Shown in pieces: positions 1-10,232 of a DNA stretch of 32,109 bases. The stretch is taken from contig NZ_LKBW01000289.1 of the NCBI RefSeq assembly GCF_002699855.1, positions 297-32,405 of the forward strand. Reading direction: 5' to 3'. Position numbers and translations under genes: made by a program. The stretch comes from Pseudomonas amygdali (GTDB taxonomy: Bacteria; Pseudomonadota; Gammaproteobacteria; Pseudomonadales; Pseudomonadaceae). Each line of letters opens with the position of its first letter. Position 1 is the stretch's first letter. The notes under the pieces are model-generated. The model worked only from the letters and a program-made list of their open reading frames with translations, did no database searches and was not told the origin of the DNA.

Positions 1-165
1 GTCCTGCCTCGCATCCCCCGGATCAGCGTCAGAGCTCAGCCGTCACTAACGTCGCACTCTGCGTTGTCAGTGCCATCGCGATAAAAAAGCATTTTATGCG
101 CAATGGCTTTTGTGCAGGGCATTACGTTGTGCTGCAGCGAAGCGTTGGCACGAATGCCAGTCAAA

Positions 166-684
166 TCAGAACGGCATCTTGTAGTGCAGTGCGTAGCTTT
201 CTATACCGTCGTTCGGCTCTTTGATGCCGGCGTTGGAATAGTGAGTCGCGCGGATGCCGACTTCATGCCCGCCCGCGAAGCGCAGACCGAAACCAATGCG
301 GTCTTCGAAGTTGAAGGCAGAACCGAACTTGCGATCTTCAACCTGGGTGTTGGAGAACACCGAGACGCCGATACCGGCTTCTACGTAAGGCTTGACGTTG
401 CCGTTGCCGAACTCGTAGACCAGAACCGGGGAGAACGACAGGCTGTGGTTATCCTTGTAGTCCTTGCCATCCCAGTAGGTGTAAGCGCCGTCCCAGTAAC
501 CGGTCAGACGGCCAATGTCACTTTGCAGCCAGGTTTTATCCCAATCGAACTGCACGCCCAGACGATAGGTCATGGTCGACTCACCGGTCTGCCCGACCGA
601 AAACTCAACACCGTCGGCTTGCGCCATTGAAGCTTGCCCTGCCAAAGCGGCCGAAATCACGGCCAGGCAAAAGAGTCTCTTCAT
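166..684 (-). CDS. pagL: Lipid A 3-O-deacylase, PagL family
   Basis: Outer-membrane beta-barrel esterase that removes the 3-linked acyl chain of lipid A. The 172-residue precursor has a signal peptide (Lys-Arg, hydrophobic core, A-Q-A cleavage after about residue 23), leaving about 149 mature residues, the usual PagL size. The C-terminal motif HYSNAG holds H148 and S150. With E162 these correspond, by spacing, to the His126/Ser128/Glu140 triad known for P. aeruginosa PagL. The chain ends in Phe, as outer-membrane barrels often do. An in-frame ATG lies 16 codons upstream, but the start at 684 is preferred because an AGGA ribosome site sits just upstream and the signal peptide begins there. The 117 bp before it is AT-rich and may hold its own promoter. 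Gene order with murI matches P. aeruginosa PA4661-PA4662. Confidence 0.88.
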   Translation of the reverse strand: MKRLFCLAVISAALAGQASMAQADGVEFSVGQTGESTMTYRLGVQFDWDKTWLQSDIGRLTGYWDGAYTYWDGKDYKDNHSLSFSPVLVYEFGNGNVKPYVEAGIGVSVFSNTQVEDRKFGSAFNFEDRIGFGLRFAGGHEVGIRATHYSNAGIKEPNDGIESYALHYKMPF

Positions 685-801
685 GAGAAACGTCCTAAAT
701 ATATAAAATTGTATGAAAGTGTTGAAATTCATCAGCCGCTTTTATAGAAGCCAGCGAGGTGAGGTTAGTTCACCCGAAAAGCGCCTTTTTTCACGTTTTT
801 T

Positions 802-1617
802 TTACAAACGGAAGCTTCTCACATTGCCAGGATTTTGCGACAAAAAAGGTAGGATTTTTCTGAAATTGTCCGGAATGTCACTAGACCAATACACAGTATC
901 TCGCGCGTCGCCAGTGGCAAGAAGGCTGGAACGCGACAAAAGACGCTGTAACTGACGCGCTACCGCAGCCCCGGTGTCGATCAGGGTGACCGACTCGGGA
1001 AGCATTTCCCTTAGCAAAGGTTTGAGAAACGGGTAGTGAGTACAGCCGAGAATGATGGTGTCACAGCGCGCTGCCAGCAGCGGCTCGACATAATGCTGAA
1101 GCAATTGACGGATTTGCGGACTGACCAGATCACCGGTTTCGATCAGTTCGACCAGCCCTGGGCACGGCTGGGTCACGACCCGAACATCGTTGGCAAATCG
1201 GTCCAGCAACGCCGCAAAGCGGGCGCTTTGTAGCGTTCCGGTAGTCGCCAGCACACCGACAACACCGCTGCGGGTCGCCTCGGCAGCAGGTTTGACAGCA
1301 GGCTCCATACCCACAATTGGCCAGTCCGGGTAGCGTTGACGAATGTGCGCCACGCCCGCCGCAGTCGCGGTGTTGCAGGCGACGACCAGTGCCTTGGCAC
1401 CCTGCTCGCGGAAGAATCCCGCAATTGTCAGGCACCGTTCGGTAATGAATTCAGGGGTCTTTTCGCCATAAGGAATATGCCCGCAGTCCGCCAGATACAG
1501 CAGTGACTCGCTGGGCAGCAACTGGCGGATTTCATTGAGCACTGAAAGGCCACCGACCCCGGAATCAAAGATTGCGACAGGCGCATCGCTGGCATGGCTC
1601 ATCTGCATGTCAGGCAT
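802..1617 (-). CDS. murI: Glutamate racemase
   Basis: Cytoplasmic cofactor-independent racemase that makes D-glutamate for peptidoglycan. About 271 residues. The N-terminal FDSGVGG motif carries the substrate-binding Asp. The two catalytic cysteines are C81 in VVACNTA and C192 in LGCTHYP, the standard pair of the Asp/Glu racemase family. The start at 1617 is chosen because it has an AGGG-like site a few bases upstream. A GTG at 1641 and an ATG at 1602 are in-frame alternatives, so the first ~15 residues are uncertain. The 5' end overlaps the end of moeB by a few bases, implying translational coupling. It is the last tightly packed gene of the hemA operon. Confidence 0.95.
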   Translation of the reverse strand: MPDMQMSHASDAPVAIFDSGVGGLSVLNEIRQLLPSESLLYLADCGHIPYGEKTPEFITERCLTIAGFFREQGAKALVVACNTATAAGVAHIRQRYPDWPIVGMEPAVKPAAEATRSGVVGVLATTGTLQSARFAALLDRFANDVRVVTQPCPGLVELIETGDLVSPQIRQLLQHYVEPLLAARCDTIILGCTHYPFLKPLLREMLPESVTLIDTGAAVARQLQRLLSRSSLLATGDARDTVYWSSDIPDNFRKILPFLSQNPGNVRSFRL

Positions 1618-2389
1618 GTTCGCCCTGCCCGCTTGCTGCACTGCAAACGCTGCACGCCGGGTCGCGCTTGACTTTCAGTTCACGGAAACGGGTAGTCAAG
1701 GCATCAATCAATAACAGTCGCCCGACCATTGGCTCGCCAAAACCGGCCAACAGCTTCAAGGCTTCCAGCGCTTGCAGGCTGCCAACCAGACCAACCAGCG
1801 GCCCGATGACACCGGCCTCGCTGCAGGTCAGTTCGGCTTCGCTGCCGTGACCGTACAGGCAGTGATAACACGGGCTGTCCGCACGACGCGGATCGAACAC
1901 CGACAACTGCCCTTCAAGCCGAATGGCAGCCCCGCTGACCAACGGCTTGCCAGCAGCGAAACAGGCGGCATTGACCGCTTCGCGGGTGGCGAAATTATCC
2001 GAGCAGTCCAGCACCAGATCGACAGCCTGCACCGCCGCCTCCAGTGAGTCGGTATCCAGCGCTGAGCGGTGAGCGACGAGAGTGATCTCGGGATTGATCG
2101 CCTTGAGCCGGGCCAGAGCCGAGTCTACCTTGGCCTGTCCGATGCTCTGGGTATCATGAATGATCTGGCGTTGCAGATTGGTCAGGTCGACGTGATCAAA
2201 ATCCGCCAGATGCAGTTCACCGACCCCTGCGGCGGCCAGATAAAGGGCCACCGGCGAACCAAGCCCGCCGACGCCGACGATCAGCGCGCGACTTTGCTTG
2301 AGGCGCAGCTGGCCGTCGATATCAACGTGTTGCAGCAGAATCTGGCGACTATAGCGCAGCAGCTCCTGATCACTCAGCACGGCTTGCAT
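1610..2389 (-). CDS. moeB: Adenylyltransferase of the MoeB/ThiF family
   Basis: E1-like enzyme that adenylates the C-terminal glycine of a ubiquitin-like sulfur carrier, MoaD in molybdopterin synthesis. 259 residues. The Rossmann nucleotide-binding loop GVGGLGSP lies at about residues 39-46, followed by [13 protein letters not shown], typical of the family. Zinc ligands appear as CYHC and a C-terminal CSVC. TCSEAG contains the conserved cysteine region. The ThiF alternative cannot be excluded from sequence alone, but the position between prmC and murI matches P. aeruginosa moeB (PA4663). The start overlaps the prmC end by 16 bp and the stop overlaps the murI start, so the three are probably co-translated. 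Confidence 0.9.
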   Translation of the reverse strand: MQAVLSDQELLRYSRQILLQHVDIDGQLRLKQSRALIVGVGGLGSPVALYLAAAGVGELHLADFDHVDLTNLQRQIIHDTQSIGQAKVDSALARLKAINPEITLVAHRSALDTDSLEAAVQAVDLVLDCSDNFATREAVNAACFAAGKPLVSGAAIRLEGQLSVFDPRRADSPCYHCLYGHGSEAELTCSEAGVIGPLVGLVGSLQALEALKLLAGFGEPMVGRLLLIDALTTRFRELKVKRDPACSVCSAASGQGEHA

Positions 2390-3207
2390 CCGAACGTGAT
2401 GCGCTCGTGCTCACCCAGATCACGGCGGGTCTGTATGCGCTCGAAACCATGACGGATCAACAGTTCGCGCACCGCCGGGCCTTGATCGTAACCGTGCTCC
2501 AGCAGCAGCCAGCCATCGGCGCTGAGGTGCACCGGCGCGTCGGCAATGATCGTGCGCAAATCGTCCAGCCCGTCGGAACCGGCAGTCAACGCACTGCTCG
2601 GCTCGAAGCGCACGTCACCGGCCGACAGATGCGGATCAGCGTCGGCGATGTACGGCGGGTTACTGATGATCAGATCAAACTGACGCCCTTCCAGCGCACT
2701 GAACCAGTGGCTGTTGAGCACATGGGCGTTATCCAGTTGCAAACGTTGCCGGTTGCGTTCGGCCAGCGCGACCGCTTCAGGCACACGGTCGACCGCTGTG
2801 ACTTTCCATTGTTGGCGCTCGTTGGCCAGCGCCAGCGCAATCGCCCCAGTGCCGGTGCCCAGGTCAAGTACCTTGGCGGGCGCGAACGCAGGCGCCAGTT
2901 CCAGCGCCGCCTCGACCAGCATTTCGGTCTCTGGCCGCGGGATCAAGGTATGCGGCGCTACTTCCAGATCAAGCTTCCAGAAACCTTGCTGACCGAGAAT
3001 GTAAGCCACCGGTTCGCCCGTGCGTCGACGCTGCAAATAACCTGCAAAGGCCAGCGCAGCCTCGGTGCTGACGATGCGCTCAGGCCAGGTGTGCAGAAAG
3101 CTGCGCGGTTTGCCCAGCGCTGCCGCCAGCAGCAGCTCTATGTCGAGCCGCGCGGTCGGTGAATCGGGAAGCTCGGCGCTTCTTAACAAACTTGCGATGA
3201 TGGTCAT
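2374..3207 (-). CDS. prmC: Peptide chain release factor glutamine N5-methyltransferase
   Basis: Methylates the glutamine of the GGQ motif in release factors RF1 and RF2 using S-adenosylmethionine, which increases termination efficiency. 277 residues. The N-terminal helical domain (about 1-85) is followed by the Rossmann-type catalytic domain with SAM-binding LDLGTGTG at 114-121. The NPPY signature at 183-186 holds the substrate glutamine. It directly follows prfA, whose product is its substrate: the prfA stop codon and the prmC ATG abut with no gap. Formerly called hemK. Confidence 0.96.
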   Translation of the reverse strand: MTIIASLLRSAELPDSPTARLDIELLLAAALGKPRSFLHTWPERIVSTEAALAFAGYLQRRRTGEPVAYILGQQGFWKLDLEVAPHTLIPRPETEMLVEAALELAPAFAPAKVLDLGTGTGAIALALANERQQWKVTAVDRVPEAVALAERNRQRLQLDNAHVLNSHWFSALEGRQFDLIISNPPYIADADPHLSAGDVRFEPSSALTAGSDGLDDLRTIIADAPVHLSADGWLLLEHGYDQGPAVRELLIRHGFERIQTRRDLGEHERITFGCKPC

Positions 3208-4290
3208 TTACTCACCCAGTGCCGCAAGTTGATCAGCCTGATATTCAGCGAGTAGCGGCTCTATCACTGCATCGACCCCGCCCGCCAGAACTTCATCCAG
3301 CGAATACAGAGTCAGGTTCACGCGGTGATCCGTCACTCGCCCTTGAGGGAAATTATACGTACGAATACGCTCGGAACGATCACCCGACCCCACGAGCAGC
3401 TTGCGCTCGCTGGCGATGGCGTTGGCCGCCGCGCTGGTCTGCTGATCATTCAGTTTGGCAGATAGCCAGGACATTGCCCGGGCCCTGTTCTTGTGCTGCG
3501 AGCGCTCTTCCTGGCACTCGACGACAATACCCGATGGCAAGTGGGTAATTCGGATCGCCGAGTCGGTTTTGTTGACGTGCTGACCACCGGCCCCTGAGGA
3601 GCGATAGGTGTCGACACGCAGGTCGGCCGGGTTGATCTCGATCGCCTGTTGCTCGTCAGGCTCCGGCAGCACTGCAACCGTACAGGCAGACGTGTGGATG
3701 CGACCCTGCGACTCGGTCTCGGGCACGCGCTGCACACGGTGCGCGCCGGACTCGAATTTCAGCTTGCCGTAGACGCTGTCACCCTCGACGCGCGCAATGA
3801 CTTCCTTGTAGCCGCCATGCTCGCCTTCGTTTTCGGACAGAATTTCCACCCGCCAGCCACGCCGCTCGGCGTAACGCGAGTACATGCGAAACAGGTCGCC
3901 GGAGAAGATCGCTGCTTCATCACCGCCGGTGCCCGCACGGATCTCCAGAAACACGTTGCGGCCGTCGTTCGGGTCCTTGGGCAACAACATGCGCTGCAAT
4001 TGCGCTTCCAGCTCGACCAGTTGCTGTTTTGTTTCGCGAACTTCCTCGACGGCCATTTCGCGCATGTCCGGGTCGCTGTCCTTGAGCAGCGCCTGCGCGC
4101 CCTCCAGATCACCCTGCACCCTGATCAGCTGTTGGTAAAGCGCAACGACCGGCTCCACTTCGGCGTACTCACGGGAATAGGCGCGAAAGCGTGTCTGATC
4201 GCTGATCACTTCGGCATCGCCGAGCAGCGCGGTCAGTTCCTCGAAACGGTCGCTGAGGACATCCAGCTTATTGAGCAGTGAAGCTTTCAT
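3208..4290 (-). CDS. prfA: Peptide chain release factor 1
   Basis: Recognises UAA and UAG stop codons and triggers hydrolysis of peptidyl-tRNA. 360 residues, the normal RF1 length. The GGQ catalytic motif lies at 235-237, in a segment beginning [12 protein letters not shown]. The tripeptide anticodon region reads R-V-P-E-T, so the PxT motif has Glu where E. coli has Ala. The N-terminal helical domain spans about residues 1-100. The start overlaps the hemA stop in an ATGA arrangement, and prmC follows without a gap. Confidence 0.97.
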   Translation of the reverse strand: MKASLLNKLDVLSDRFEELTALLGDAEVISDQTRFRAYSREYAEVEPVVALYQQLIRVQGDLEGAQALLKDSDPDMREMAVEEVRETKQQLVELEAQLQRMLLPKDPNDGRNVFLEIRAGTGGDEAAIFSGDLFRMYSRYAERRGWRVEILSENEGEHGGYKEVIARVEGDSVYGKLKFESGAHRVQRVPETESQGRIHTSACTVAVLPEPDEQQAIEINPADLRVDTYRSSGAGGQHVNKTDSAIRITHLPSGIVVECQEERSQHKNRARAMSWLSAKLNDQQTSAAANAIASERKLLVGSGDRSERIRTYNFPQGRVTDHRVNLTLYSLDEVLAGGVDAVIEPLLAEYQADQLAALGE

Positions 4291-5564
4291 TGCGGGGTTT
4301 TATCCGTCGAGCCCTCACCGAGGGCAAAAAGTTCCTGGGCCATGGCCAGCGCATCGACGCGACCTTCGGCAGACAGCTTCTTGAGCTGCACGCTGGGTGC
4401 GTGCAGCAATTTGTTGGTCAGACCACGTGCCAGCTGGATCAATACGTCCTCGGCATTGCTACCGTTGGCCAGCATACGTTGCGCCTTGCTCAGTTCTTCG
4501 TCACGCAGCCGTTCGCTTTGCTGACGATAGGCGCGCAACACATCTACCGCCGCCAGTTCGCGCAGCCGCGACATGAAGTCTTCGGCACCCACGCTGACCA
4601 GCTGCTCGGCAGCCAGTGCAGCCCCCTGGCGACTCTTGAGATTTTCTGCCACCACTTCGTGCAGATCATCAACGCTGTACAGGTAAACGTCGTCCAGTTC
4701 GCCGACTTCAGGCTCGATATCCCGCGGTACGGCAATATCGACCATGAAAATCGGTTTGTGCTTGCGCAGTTTCAGCGCACTTTCCACGGCCCCCTTGCCC
4801 AGGATCGGCAACTGGCTGGCGGTGGAGCTAATCACGATATCGCTGTTGACCAGCTCGGCCGGGATATCCGAGAGCAACACCGCATGGGCACCGAACTCGG
4901 CAGCCAGCATGCTGGCGCGCTCCAGCGTACGGTTGGCAACCACGATACGCTTGACGCCCAGGTCATGCAGATGCCGGGCGACCAGAGTAATGGTCTCGCC
5001 CGCACCGATCAACAAGGCCTGACTGCGTTGCAGGTCACTGAAAATCTGTTTGGCCAGACTGACCGCGGCGAAGGCCACGGACACCGGGTTTTCACCAATT
5101 GCAGTGTCTGTACGCACCTGTTTGGCAGCGCTGAACGTGGCCTGAAACAGACGTCCCAGTAACGGCCCGACCGTTCCGGCCTCGCGCGCAACGGCATACG
5201 CAGACTTCATCTGGCCGAGAATCTGCGGCTCGCCGAGCACCAGGGAGTCGAGCCCCGAGGCGACACGCATCATGTGTCGCACGGCGGCATCGTCCTCGTG
5301 GACGTAAGCGCTGGCGCGCAGTTCTTCCAGGCTGAGGTGATGGTAATTGGCAAGCCAGGCAAGAATGCTGTCCGCACCGAGATGCTCGTGCTCGATGTAC
5401 AACTCGCTGCGATTACAGGTTGAAAGAATCGCAGCCTCGCGACTTTCGGTCAGGTGGCAAAGCTGCTGCAACGCCTCCACCAACTGTTCCGGGGTAAATG
5501 CCACGCGCTCGCGAACGTCGACCGAGGCGGTCTTATGATTGATACCGAGTGCAAGGAAGGCCAT
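4287..5564 (-). CDS. hemA: Glutamyl-tRNA reductase
   Basis: First committed step of C5-pathway tetrapyrrole synthesis: NADPH-dependent reduction of glutamyl-tRNA to glutamate-1-semialdehyde. 425 residues. The start [13 protein letters not shown] is typical of the family. The catalytic cysteine is C50 in ILSTCNRSE. The NADPH-binding domain is marked by LLIGAGE, and the C-terminal part is a helical dimerisation domain. It is the first gene of the leftward operon hemA-prfA-prmC-moeB-murI and is divergent from lbcA across about 226 bp. HemA stability is controlled post-translationally by haem in enterobacteria; nothing in this sequence tests that. Confidence 0.97.
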   Translation of the reverse strand: MAFLALGINHKTASVDVRERVAFTPEQLVEALQQLCHLTESREAAILSTCNRSELYIEHEHLGADSILAWLANYHHLSLEELRASAYVHEDDAAVRHMMRVASGLDSLVLGEPQILGQMKSAYAVAREAGTVGPLLGRLFQATFSAAKQVRTDTAIGENPVSVAFAAVSLAKQIFSDLQRSQALLIGAGETITLVARHLHDLGVKRIVVANRTLERASMLAAEFGAHAVLLSDIPAELVNSDIVISSTASQLPILGKGAVESALKLRKHKPIFMVDIAVPRDIEPEVGELDDVYLYSVDDLHEVVAENLKSRQGAALAAEQLVSVGAEDFMSRLRELAAVDVLRAYRQQSERLRDEELSKAQRMLANGSNAEDVLIQLARGLTNKLLHAPSVQLKKLSAEGRVDALAMAQELFALGEGSTDKTPQ

Positions 5565-5658
5565 TCAGGGTCGCAGGTGGTGACGTGAAGCCGGTAATTG
5601 TCCTACTTCAATAAGCTCAGAACAACCACCACATATTATTGTCCCACTACAATCGATC

Positions 5659-5687
5659 GTCGCAGCCTGCGTTTTCAGGCTCGCGAC
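5659..5687. other. Imperfect hairpin in the hemA/lbcA divergent intergenic region
   Basis: Two arms, GTCGC-AGCCTG and CAGGCT-c-GCGAC, pair through 11 bp with one bulged C around a CGTTTT loop. It lies between the divergent hemA and lbcA genes. No run of T follows on either strand, so it is not an obvious terminator. It may be an operator, a leader RNA structure or a repetitive extragenic element. No function is assigned. Confidence 0.35.
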
Positions 5688-5790
5688 ACTGCAAACACAC
5701 GCATTGCATCAGTTTTTCCGACGGCTGTGGGTTTTGCCAACAGCCTTGTGTCATGATGCTCCCACCGCAGGTAAGCCGCCCTTCTTATAT

Positions 5791-7518
5791 ATGAATAGAT
5801 CCTCCGCGTTGTTCCTTGCTCTTGCCTTTCTAGGCGGCTGCCAGTCAATGGCCCCCGCCTCGTCACAGCCCGTGCCCGCTCAGAAAGACGCCCCTCCCGC
5901 GCCTGAAGCCAAGCCGAAGGTCTATGGTTCGTTCACTCAGGACACCCTGGTCAGCCTGTTGAGCGCGGAGCTGGCCGGCCAGCGCAACCGCTTCGACATC
6001 GCCCTGGATAACTACGTGACCCAGGCGATCAAGACTCAGGACCCGGGGGTCTCCGAGCGCGCCTATCAGATCGCCGAATACATGGGCGCTGATCAGTCTG
6101 CGCTGGAAACCGCGCTGATCTGGGCAAGAAACGCACCGACCGACCTTGAAGCGCAACGCGCCGCAGCCATTCAACTGGCGCGCGCGGGACGTTACGACGA
6201 TTCTCTGGTGTACATGGAGAGAGTCCTGCAGGGTCAGGGCGACACGCACTTCGACTTTCTGGCCCTGTCCGCGGCCGAAACCGATCCGGACACCCGCAAC
6301 GGCCTGCTCAAAAGTTTTGATCGGTTGCTGGGCAAATACCCGAACAACAGCCAGCTGATTTTCGGCAAGGCGCTGTTGCTTCAGCAGAATGGTGACGCCG
6401 AACAGTCGTTGAAGCTGCTGGAAGACAACCCGCCCAAAGAAGGTGAAATCGCGCCCATCCTGCTGCATGCCCGCTTGCTGCAAAGCATGAACCGAGGCAA
6501 GGAAGCGGTGCCCCTGCTGGAAAAAAGCATCAAGAAATACCCGGACGACAAACGCCTGCGCCTGACGTATGCGCGCATGCTCGTCGAGCAAAACCGCATG
6601 GAAGACGCCAAAGTGCAGTTTTCCGCCCTTTTGCAGCAATATCCGGACGACGACGAGCTGCGCTTCTCGCTGGCTCTGGTGTGCCTTGAAGCCAAGGCCT
6701 GGGACGAAGCGGCTGGCTACCTGGAAGAACTGATCGCCCGTGGTGCACACGTCGATTCAGCGCATTTGAATCTCGGCCGCATCCACGAAGAGCGCGAGGA
6801 CCCGCAAAGCGCGCTCAACGAATACGCTCAGGTCGGACCGGGCCCGGACTTCCTGGCGGCTCAATTGCGCCAGGCCGATATTCTGGTCAGCAATGGCAAC
6901 GGCGCAGAAGCGGCCAAACGCCTGGCTGAAGCACGTGCCGAAGAGCCCGATTACGCCATTCAGCTGTACCTGATCGAAGCTGAAACCCTGACCAGCAATG
7001 ATCAACTGGATCGCGGCTGGCAGGTGCTGAACACGGCGCTCAAGCAGTACCCGGATGACGCCAACCTGCTCTACACCCGCGCCATGCTGGCTGAAAAGCG
7101 CAATGATCTGGCGCAGATGGAAAAAGACTTGCGCAGCATCATCAAGCGCGAGCCGGAAAACGCCATGGCGCTGAATGCACTGGGCTACACCCTTTCCGAT
7201 CGCACCACGCGTTACGCCGAGGCCCGCGAACTGATCGAGAAAGCCCATCAGATCAGCCCCGACGATCCGGCGGTTCTCGACAGCCTTGGCTGGGTGAATT
7301 ACCGCATGGGCAATCTGGACGCCGCCGAACGCTACCTGCGTCAGGCGCTCGAACGCTTCCCCGACCACGAAGTAGCCGCACATCTGGGCGAAGTACTCTG
7401 GGCCAAAGGCGAACAGCGCGAAGCCCGGAAAGTATGGGCCAAGGCCCTGGAACAACAACCCGACAGCACCGTCCTGCGCAGCACACTGCGACGCTTGACC
7501 GGTTCAGAGACCCTTTGA
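5791..7518 (+). CDS. lbcA: TPR outer-membrane lipoprotein, CtpA partner LbcA
   Basis: 575-residue lipoprotein made largely of tetratricopeptide repeats. The N-terminus is a lipoprotein signal peptide with lipobox FLGGC (C17), followed by an Ala/Pro-rich linker. TPR-like pairs of helices then run to the C-terminus, for example [11 protein letters not shown]...[16 protein letters not shown]. The start at 5791 is used because it gives a normal lipoprotein signal; an upstream in-frame ATG at 5704 would add 29 unsuitable residues. Its position between hemA and lolB matches P. aeruginosa PA4667, known as LbcA. LbcA is an outer-membrane lipoprotein that binds the periplasmic protease CtpA and presents cell-wall hydrolases for degradation. 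That role is inferred by synteny and architecture. lolB follows after only 4 bp. Confidence 0.85.
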   Translation: MNRSSALFLALAFLGGCQSMAPASSQPVPAQKDAPPAPEAKPKVYGSFTQDTLVSLLSAELAGQRNRFDIALDNYVTQAIKTQDPGVSERAYQIAEYMGADQSALETALIWARNAPTDLEAQRAAAIQLARAGRYDDSLVYMERVLQGQGDTHFDFLALSAAETDPDTRNGLLKSFDRLLGKYPNNSQLIFGKALLLQQNGDAEQSLKLLEDNPPKEGEIAPILLHARLLQSMNRGKEAVPLLEKSIKKYPDDKRLRLTYARMLVEQNRMEDAKVQFSALLQQYPDDDELRFSLALVCLEAKAWDEAAGYLEELIARGAHVDSAHLNLGRIHEEREDPQSALNEYAQVGPGPDFLAAQLRQADILVSNGNGAEAAKRLAEARAEEPDYAIQLYLIEAETLTSNDQLDRGWQVLNTALKQYPDDANLLYTRAMLAEKRNDLAQMEKDLRSIIKREPENAMALNALGYTLSDRTTRYAEARELIEKAHQISPDDPAVLDSLGWVNYRMGNLDAAERYLRQALERFPDHEVAAHLGEVLWAKGEQREARKVWAKALEQQPDSTVLRSTLRRLTGSETL

Positions 7519-7522
7519 CGTT

Positions 7523-8140
7523 ATGTTTTTGCGCCACGTAATCGTATTCAGCCTCATCGCCCTGCTCACCGGCTGTGCCGGTCTCACTTCCCGCGAAGCC
7601 GTTCAGGGCAAGGGCGACCCCGCGCAATGGCGCGAACACAAACAGCAACTGAGCAGCCTCGATGGCTGGCAGATCAACGGCAAGGTCGGCATCCGTGCGC
7701 CGAAGGACTCCGGCAGCGGCACCCTGTTCTGGCTGCAGCGTCAGGATTACTACGATATCCGCTTGTCCGGTCCGCTCGGCCGTGGCGCAGCACGACTGAC
7801 CGGCAGGCCCGGCGCTGTCGTGCTTGAAGTCGCCAACCAGGGCCGCTACGAAGCCACAACGCCGGAAACACTGCTTCAGGATCAACTGGGCTGGAAACTG
7901 CCGGTTTCCCACCTCGTATGGTGGGTGCGCGGTTTGCCGGCACCGGACAGCAAAAGCAACGTGACGCTTGATGGCGACAGCCGTCTGGCCAGCCTTGAAC
8001 AGGACGGCTGGCAGGTGGAATACCTCAGTTATGTCGAACAGAATGGCTATTGGCTGCCCGAACGCGTCAAGCTGCACGGCCAGGACCTCGATGTCACGCT
8101 GGTCATCAAGGACTGGCAGCCTCGCAAACTGGGGCAATGA
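7523..8140 (+). CDS. lolB: Outer-membrane lipoprotein receptor LolB
   Basis: Accepts lipoproteins from periplasmic LolA and inserts them in the outer membrane. 205 residues with a lipoprotein signal ending in LLTGC (C18). The body carries LolB-type sequence: [13 protein letters not shown] near residue 45, then [12 protein letters not shown] and a LVWWVRG stretch. It lies 4 bp after lbcA, and its stop overlaps the ispE start (ATGA), so lbcA-lolB-ispE form a coupled operon. The lolB-ispE pairing is conserved in gammaproteobacteria. Confidence 0.95.
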   Translation: MFLRHVIVFSLIALLTGCAGLTSREAVQGKGDPAQWREHKQQLSSLDGWQINGKVGIRAPKDSGSGTLFWLQRQDYYDIRLSGPLGRGAARLTGRPGAVVLEVANQGRYEATTPETLLQDQLGWKLPVSHLVWWVRGLPAPDSKSNVTLDGDSRLASLEQDGWQVEYLSYVEQNGYWLPERVKLHGQDLDVTLVIKDWQPRKLGQ

Positions 8141-9009
8141 CCATGACTGCATTACAGGATATGGCCAAGGCCCAGCTGGTTTTGCCTGCCCCGGCAAAGC
8201 TGAACCTGATGCTGCACATTCTGGGACGCCGCCCGGACGGCTACCATGAGCTGCAAACCCTGTTTCAGTTTCTCGATTATGGTGACGAACTGGGCTTTAC
8301 CGTTCGCCAGGACGGCGAAATTTGTCTGCAGACCGATGTACCCGGCGTCCCGCATGACAGCAATCTGATCGTCAAAGCCGCCCGCGCGCTGCAAAAACAG
8401 TCCGGTTGCACACTGGGCATGGATATCTGGCTGGAAAAACGCTTGCCCATGGGCGGCGGCATCGGCGGCGGCAGCTCGGATGCAGCCACCACACTGCTGG
8501 CGCTGAATCATTTATGGCAGCTTGGCTGGGATGAAGATCGTCTGGCGCAACTGGGCCTGACTCTGGGCGCTGATGTACCGGTTTTTGTCCGTGGACACGC
8601 CGCATTTGCTGAGGGTGTCGGGGAAATTCTCACCCCGGTTGACCCCGAAGAACCCTGGTATTTGGTGCTCGTTCCGCAAGTCGCTGTAAGTACAGCAGAA
8701 ATTTTTTCAGATCCGTTGTTGACACGCGACACGCCGCCCATTAAAGTGCGCCCCGTTCCCAAGGGAAACAGTCGAAATGACTGTAAGGCGGTTGTAGAGA
8801 GGCGTTACCCAGAAGTACGTAACGCTTTGAATTTGTTAGGTAATTTTACCGAAGCAAAATTAACCGGAACTGGAAGTTGTGTGTTTGGGGCCTTCCAGAA
8901 CAAAGCTGAAGCTGATAAAGTCTCGGCCCTTCTTGCAGAGACCCTTACGGGGTTCGTAGCGAAAGGAAGTAACATTTCGATGTTGCATCGCAAGCTGCAA
9001 ATTCTGTGA
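8137..9009 (+). CDS. ispE: 4-diphosphocytidyl-2-C-methyl-D-erythritol kinase
   Basis: GHMP-family kinase that phosphorylates CDP-methylerythritol in the MEP isoprenoid pathway. 290 residues. The N-terminal PAPAKLNL motif and the ATP-binding glycine-rich loop [14 protein letters not shown] (104-117) are both present. The start at 8137 overlaps the lolB stop; ATGs at 8143 and 8161 are possible alternatives. The last ~300 bp are visibly richer in A/T and use codons such as TTA, GTA, AGA and AGT that are rare in the first two thirds. This tail contains a promoter-like sequence (listed separately). Confidence 0.96.
   Translation: MTMTALQDMAKAQLVLPAPAKLNLMLHILGRRPDGYHELQTLFQFLDYGDELGFTVRQDGEICLQTDVPGVPHDSNLIVKAARALQKQSGCTLGMDIWLEKRLPMGGGIGGGSSDAATTLLALNHLWQLGWDEDRLAQLGLTLGADVPVFVRGHAAFAEGVGEILTPVDPEEPWYLVLVPQVAVSTAEIFSDPLLTRDTPPIKVRPVPKGNSRNDCKAVVERRYPEVRNALNLLGNFTEAKLTGTGSCVFGAFQNKAEADKVSALLAETLTGFVAKGSNISMLHRKLQIL
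8719..8747 (+). promoter_or_regulatory. Candidate sigma-70 promoter inside ispE
   Basis: A perfect TTGACA (8719-8724) is followed after 17 bp by TAAAGT (8742-8747), four of six matches to the -10 consensus. It points toward tRNA-Gln and prs, about 300 bp upstream of the tRNA, in the AT-rich end of ispE. In E. coli, prs is known to have a long leader from a promoter upstream of the gene. Whether this site is used is inference. Confidence 0.4.
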
Positions 9010-9046
9010 CAGGAATTGAGTGCCAGGCACTCGATTGATTCAATAC

Positions 9047-9121
9047 AGGGGCGTCGCCAAGCGGTAAGGCAGCAGGTTTTGATCCTGCCATGCGTTGGTT
9101 CGAATCCAGCCGCCCCTGCCA
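9047..9121 (+). tRNA. tRNA-Gln (anticodon TTG)
   Basis: 75-base tRNA. The acceptor arm AGGGGCG (9047-9053) pairs fully with CGCCCCT (9111-9117), followed by discriminator G and an encoded CCA (9119-9121). The anticodon stem GCAGG/CCTGC encloses the loop TTTTGAT, giving anticodon TTG, which reads CAA. The T arm contains GGTTCGAATCC. The gene sits between ispE and prs, as in other pseudomonads. No duplicated 3' end or integrase is visible nearby, so there is no sign of an element integrated here. Confidence 0.97.
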
Positions 9122-9166
9122 TTTTCTATACTCATCCAGGTTACCCTCAGCCTCTAGGTACTGCGC

Positions 9167-10108
9167 GTGTCCAAGATGATGGTCTTTACGGGGAATGCAA
9201 ACCCCGATCTCGCTCGGCGTGTAGTACGTCAGCTGCATATCCCACTCGGTGATGTTTCTGTCGGAAAATTTTCCGACGGCGAAATCAGCACTGAGATTAA
9301 TGAAAACGTCCGCGGTAAAGACGTCTTCATCATTCAGCCGACTTGCGCACCAACGAACGATAACCTGATGGAACTGGTTGTGATGGCTGATGCCTTCCGC
9401 CGCTCCTCAGCGTCCCGAATCACTGCTGTGATTCCCTACTTTGGTTATGCCCGCCAGGATCGCCGTCCGCGCTCCGCACGTGTTGCCATCAGCGCGAAAG
9501 TTGTCGCTGACATGCTCACCGTGGTGGGAATCGACCGTGTTCTCACGGTTGATCTTCATGCTGACCAGATCCAGGGGTTCTTCGATATTCCGGTAGATAA
9601 CATCTACGGCTCCCCCGTTCTGGTGGATGACATCGAAGACCAGCGCTTTGAAAACCTGATGATCGTTTCCCCGGATATCGGCGGCGTCGTGCGTGCACGT
9701 GCTGTCGCTAAATCCCTGGGCGTCGATCTCGGTATCATCGACAAACGCCGTGAGAAAGCCAATCACTCTGAAGTGATGCATATCATCGGTGATGTCGAAG
9801 GGCGTACCTGTATTCTGGTCGATGACATGGTCGACACCGCCGGCACCCTGTGCCACGCGGCCAAGGCCCTGAAAGAGCATGGCGCAGCCAAGGTCTTTGC
9901 CTACTGCACACACCCTGTGCTGTCGGGCCGGGCGATCGAAAACATTGAAAATTCCGTGCTGGACGAACTGGTGGTCACTAACACCATCCCGTTGTCCGCA
10001 GCAGCACAAGCCTGCAGCCGTATCCGTCAACTGGATATTGCGCCGGTAGTCGCCGAAGCGGTTCGCCGCATCAGCAATGAAGAATCGATCAGCGCGATGT
10101 TCCGTTAA
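9167..10108 (+). CDS. prs: Ribose-phosphate pyrophosphokinase (PRPP synthetase)
   Basis: Makes phosphoribosyl pyrophosphate from ribose-5-phosphate and ATP, for nucleotide, histidine and tryptophan synthesis. 313 residues, beginning with GTG ([12 protein letters not shown]). The PRPP-binding loop [10 protein letters not shown] lies at about 218-227. The catalytic flexible region and the divalent-metal segment [12 protein letters not shown] (about 128-139) are present. It is followed directly by a strong intrinsic terminator at 10132. Transcription may start upstream of the tRNA. Confidence 0.97.
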   Translation: MSKMMVFTGNANPDLARRVVRQLHIPLGDVSVGKFSDGEISTEINENVRGKDVFIIQPTCAPTNDNLMELVVMADAFRRSSASRITAVIPYFGYARQDRRPRSARVAISAKVVADMLTVVGIDRVLTVDLHADQIQGFFDIPVDNIYGSPVLVDDIEDQRFENLMIVSPDIGGVVRARAVAKSLGVDLGIIDKRREKANHSEVMHIIGDVEGRTCILVDDMVDTAGTLCHAAKALKEHGAAKVFAYCTHPVLSGRAIENIENSVLDELVVTNTIPLSAAAQACSRIRQLDIAPVVAEAVRRISNEESISAMFR

Positions 10109-10131
10109 CTGACATCACGCAGACGAAAAGC

Positions 10132-10168
10132 GCCCCGCCCTGACATCCGGTCAGGGCGGGGCTTTTTT
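10132..10168 (+). terminator. Intrinsic terminator after prs
   Basis: A perfect 12-bp GC-rich stem (GCCCCGCCCTGA / TCAGGGCGGGGC) with a 7-base loop is followed by six T residues, 23 bp after the prs stop. This is a textbook rho-independent terminator and separates prs from rplY. Confidence 0.95.
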
Positions 10169-10232
10169 GCCCATACCGCCCAAGCGCTGGTCGCAAACGC
10201 AACGGCGGATGTGGTTAATTTGGAGATACAAC

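Noticed and set aside
84..110. Possible terminator for pagL on the minus strand (GCAT-AAA-ATGC then T run)
   Set aside because: The stem is only 4 bp and lies about 60 bp beyond the stop codon; too weak to call.
103..630. 175-codon plus-strand frame over pagL
   Set aside because: It is antisense to a gene with a clear signal peptide and PagL catalytic motif, and its protein has no recognisable family features.
4278..5162. 294-codon frame antisense to hemA
   Set aside because: Shadow of the high-GC hemA coding frame; the opposite strand has the full HemA family pattern.
5863..6750. 295-codon frame antisense to lbcA
   Set aside because: Mirror of the TPR gene's codon bias, with no start context and no domain.
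7253..8197. 314-codon frame antisense to lolB and the end of lbcA
   Set aside because: Antisense to two genes with clear lipoprotein signals and coupling; no domain recognised.
9047..9121. tRNA-Gln as an integration site of a mobile element
   Set aside because: No integrase, no repeated tRNA 3' end and conserved genes on both sides.
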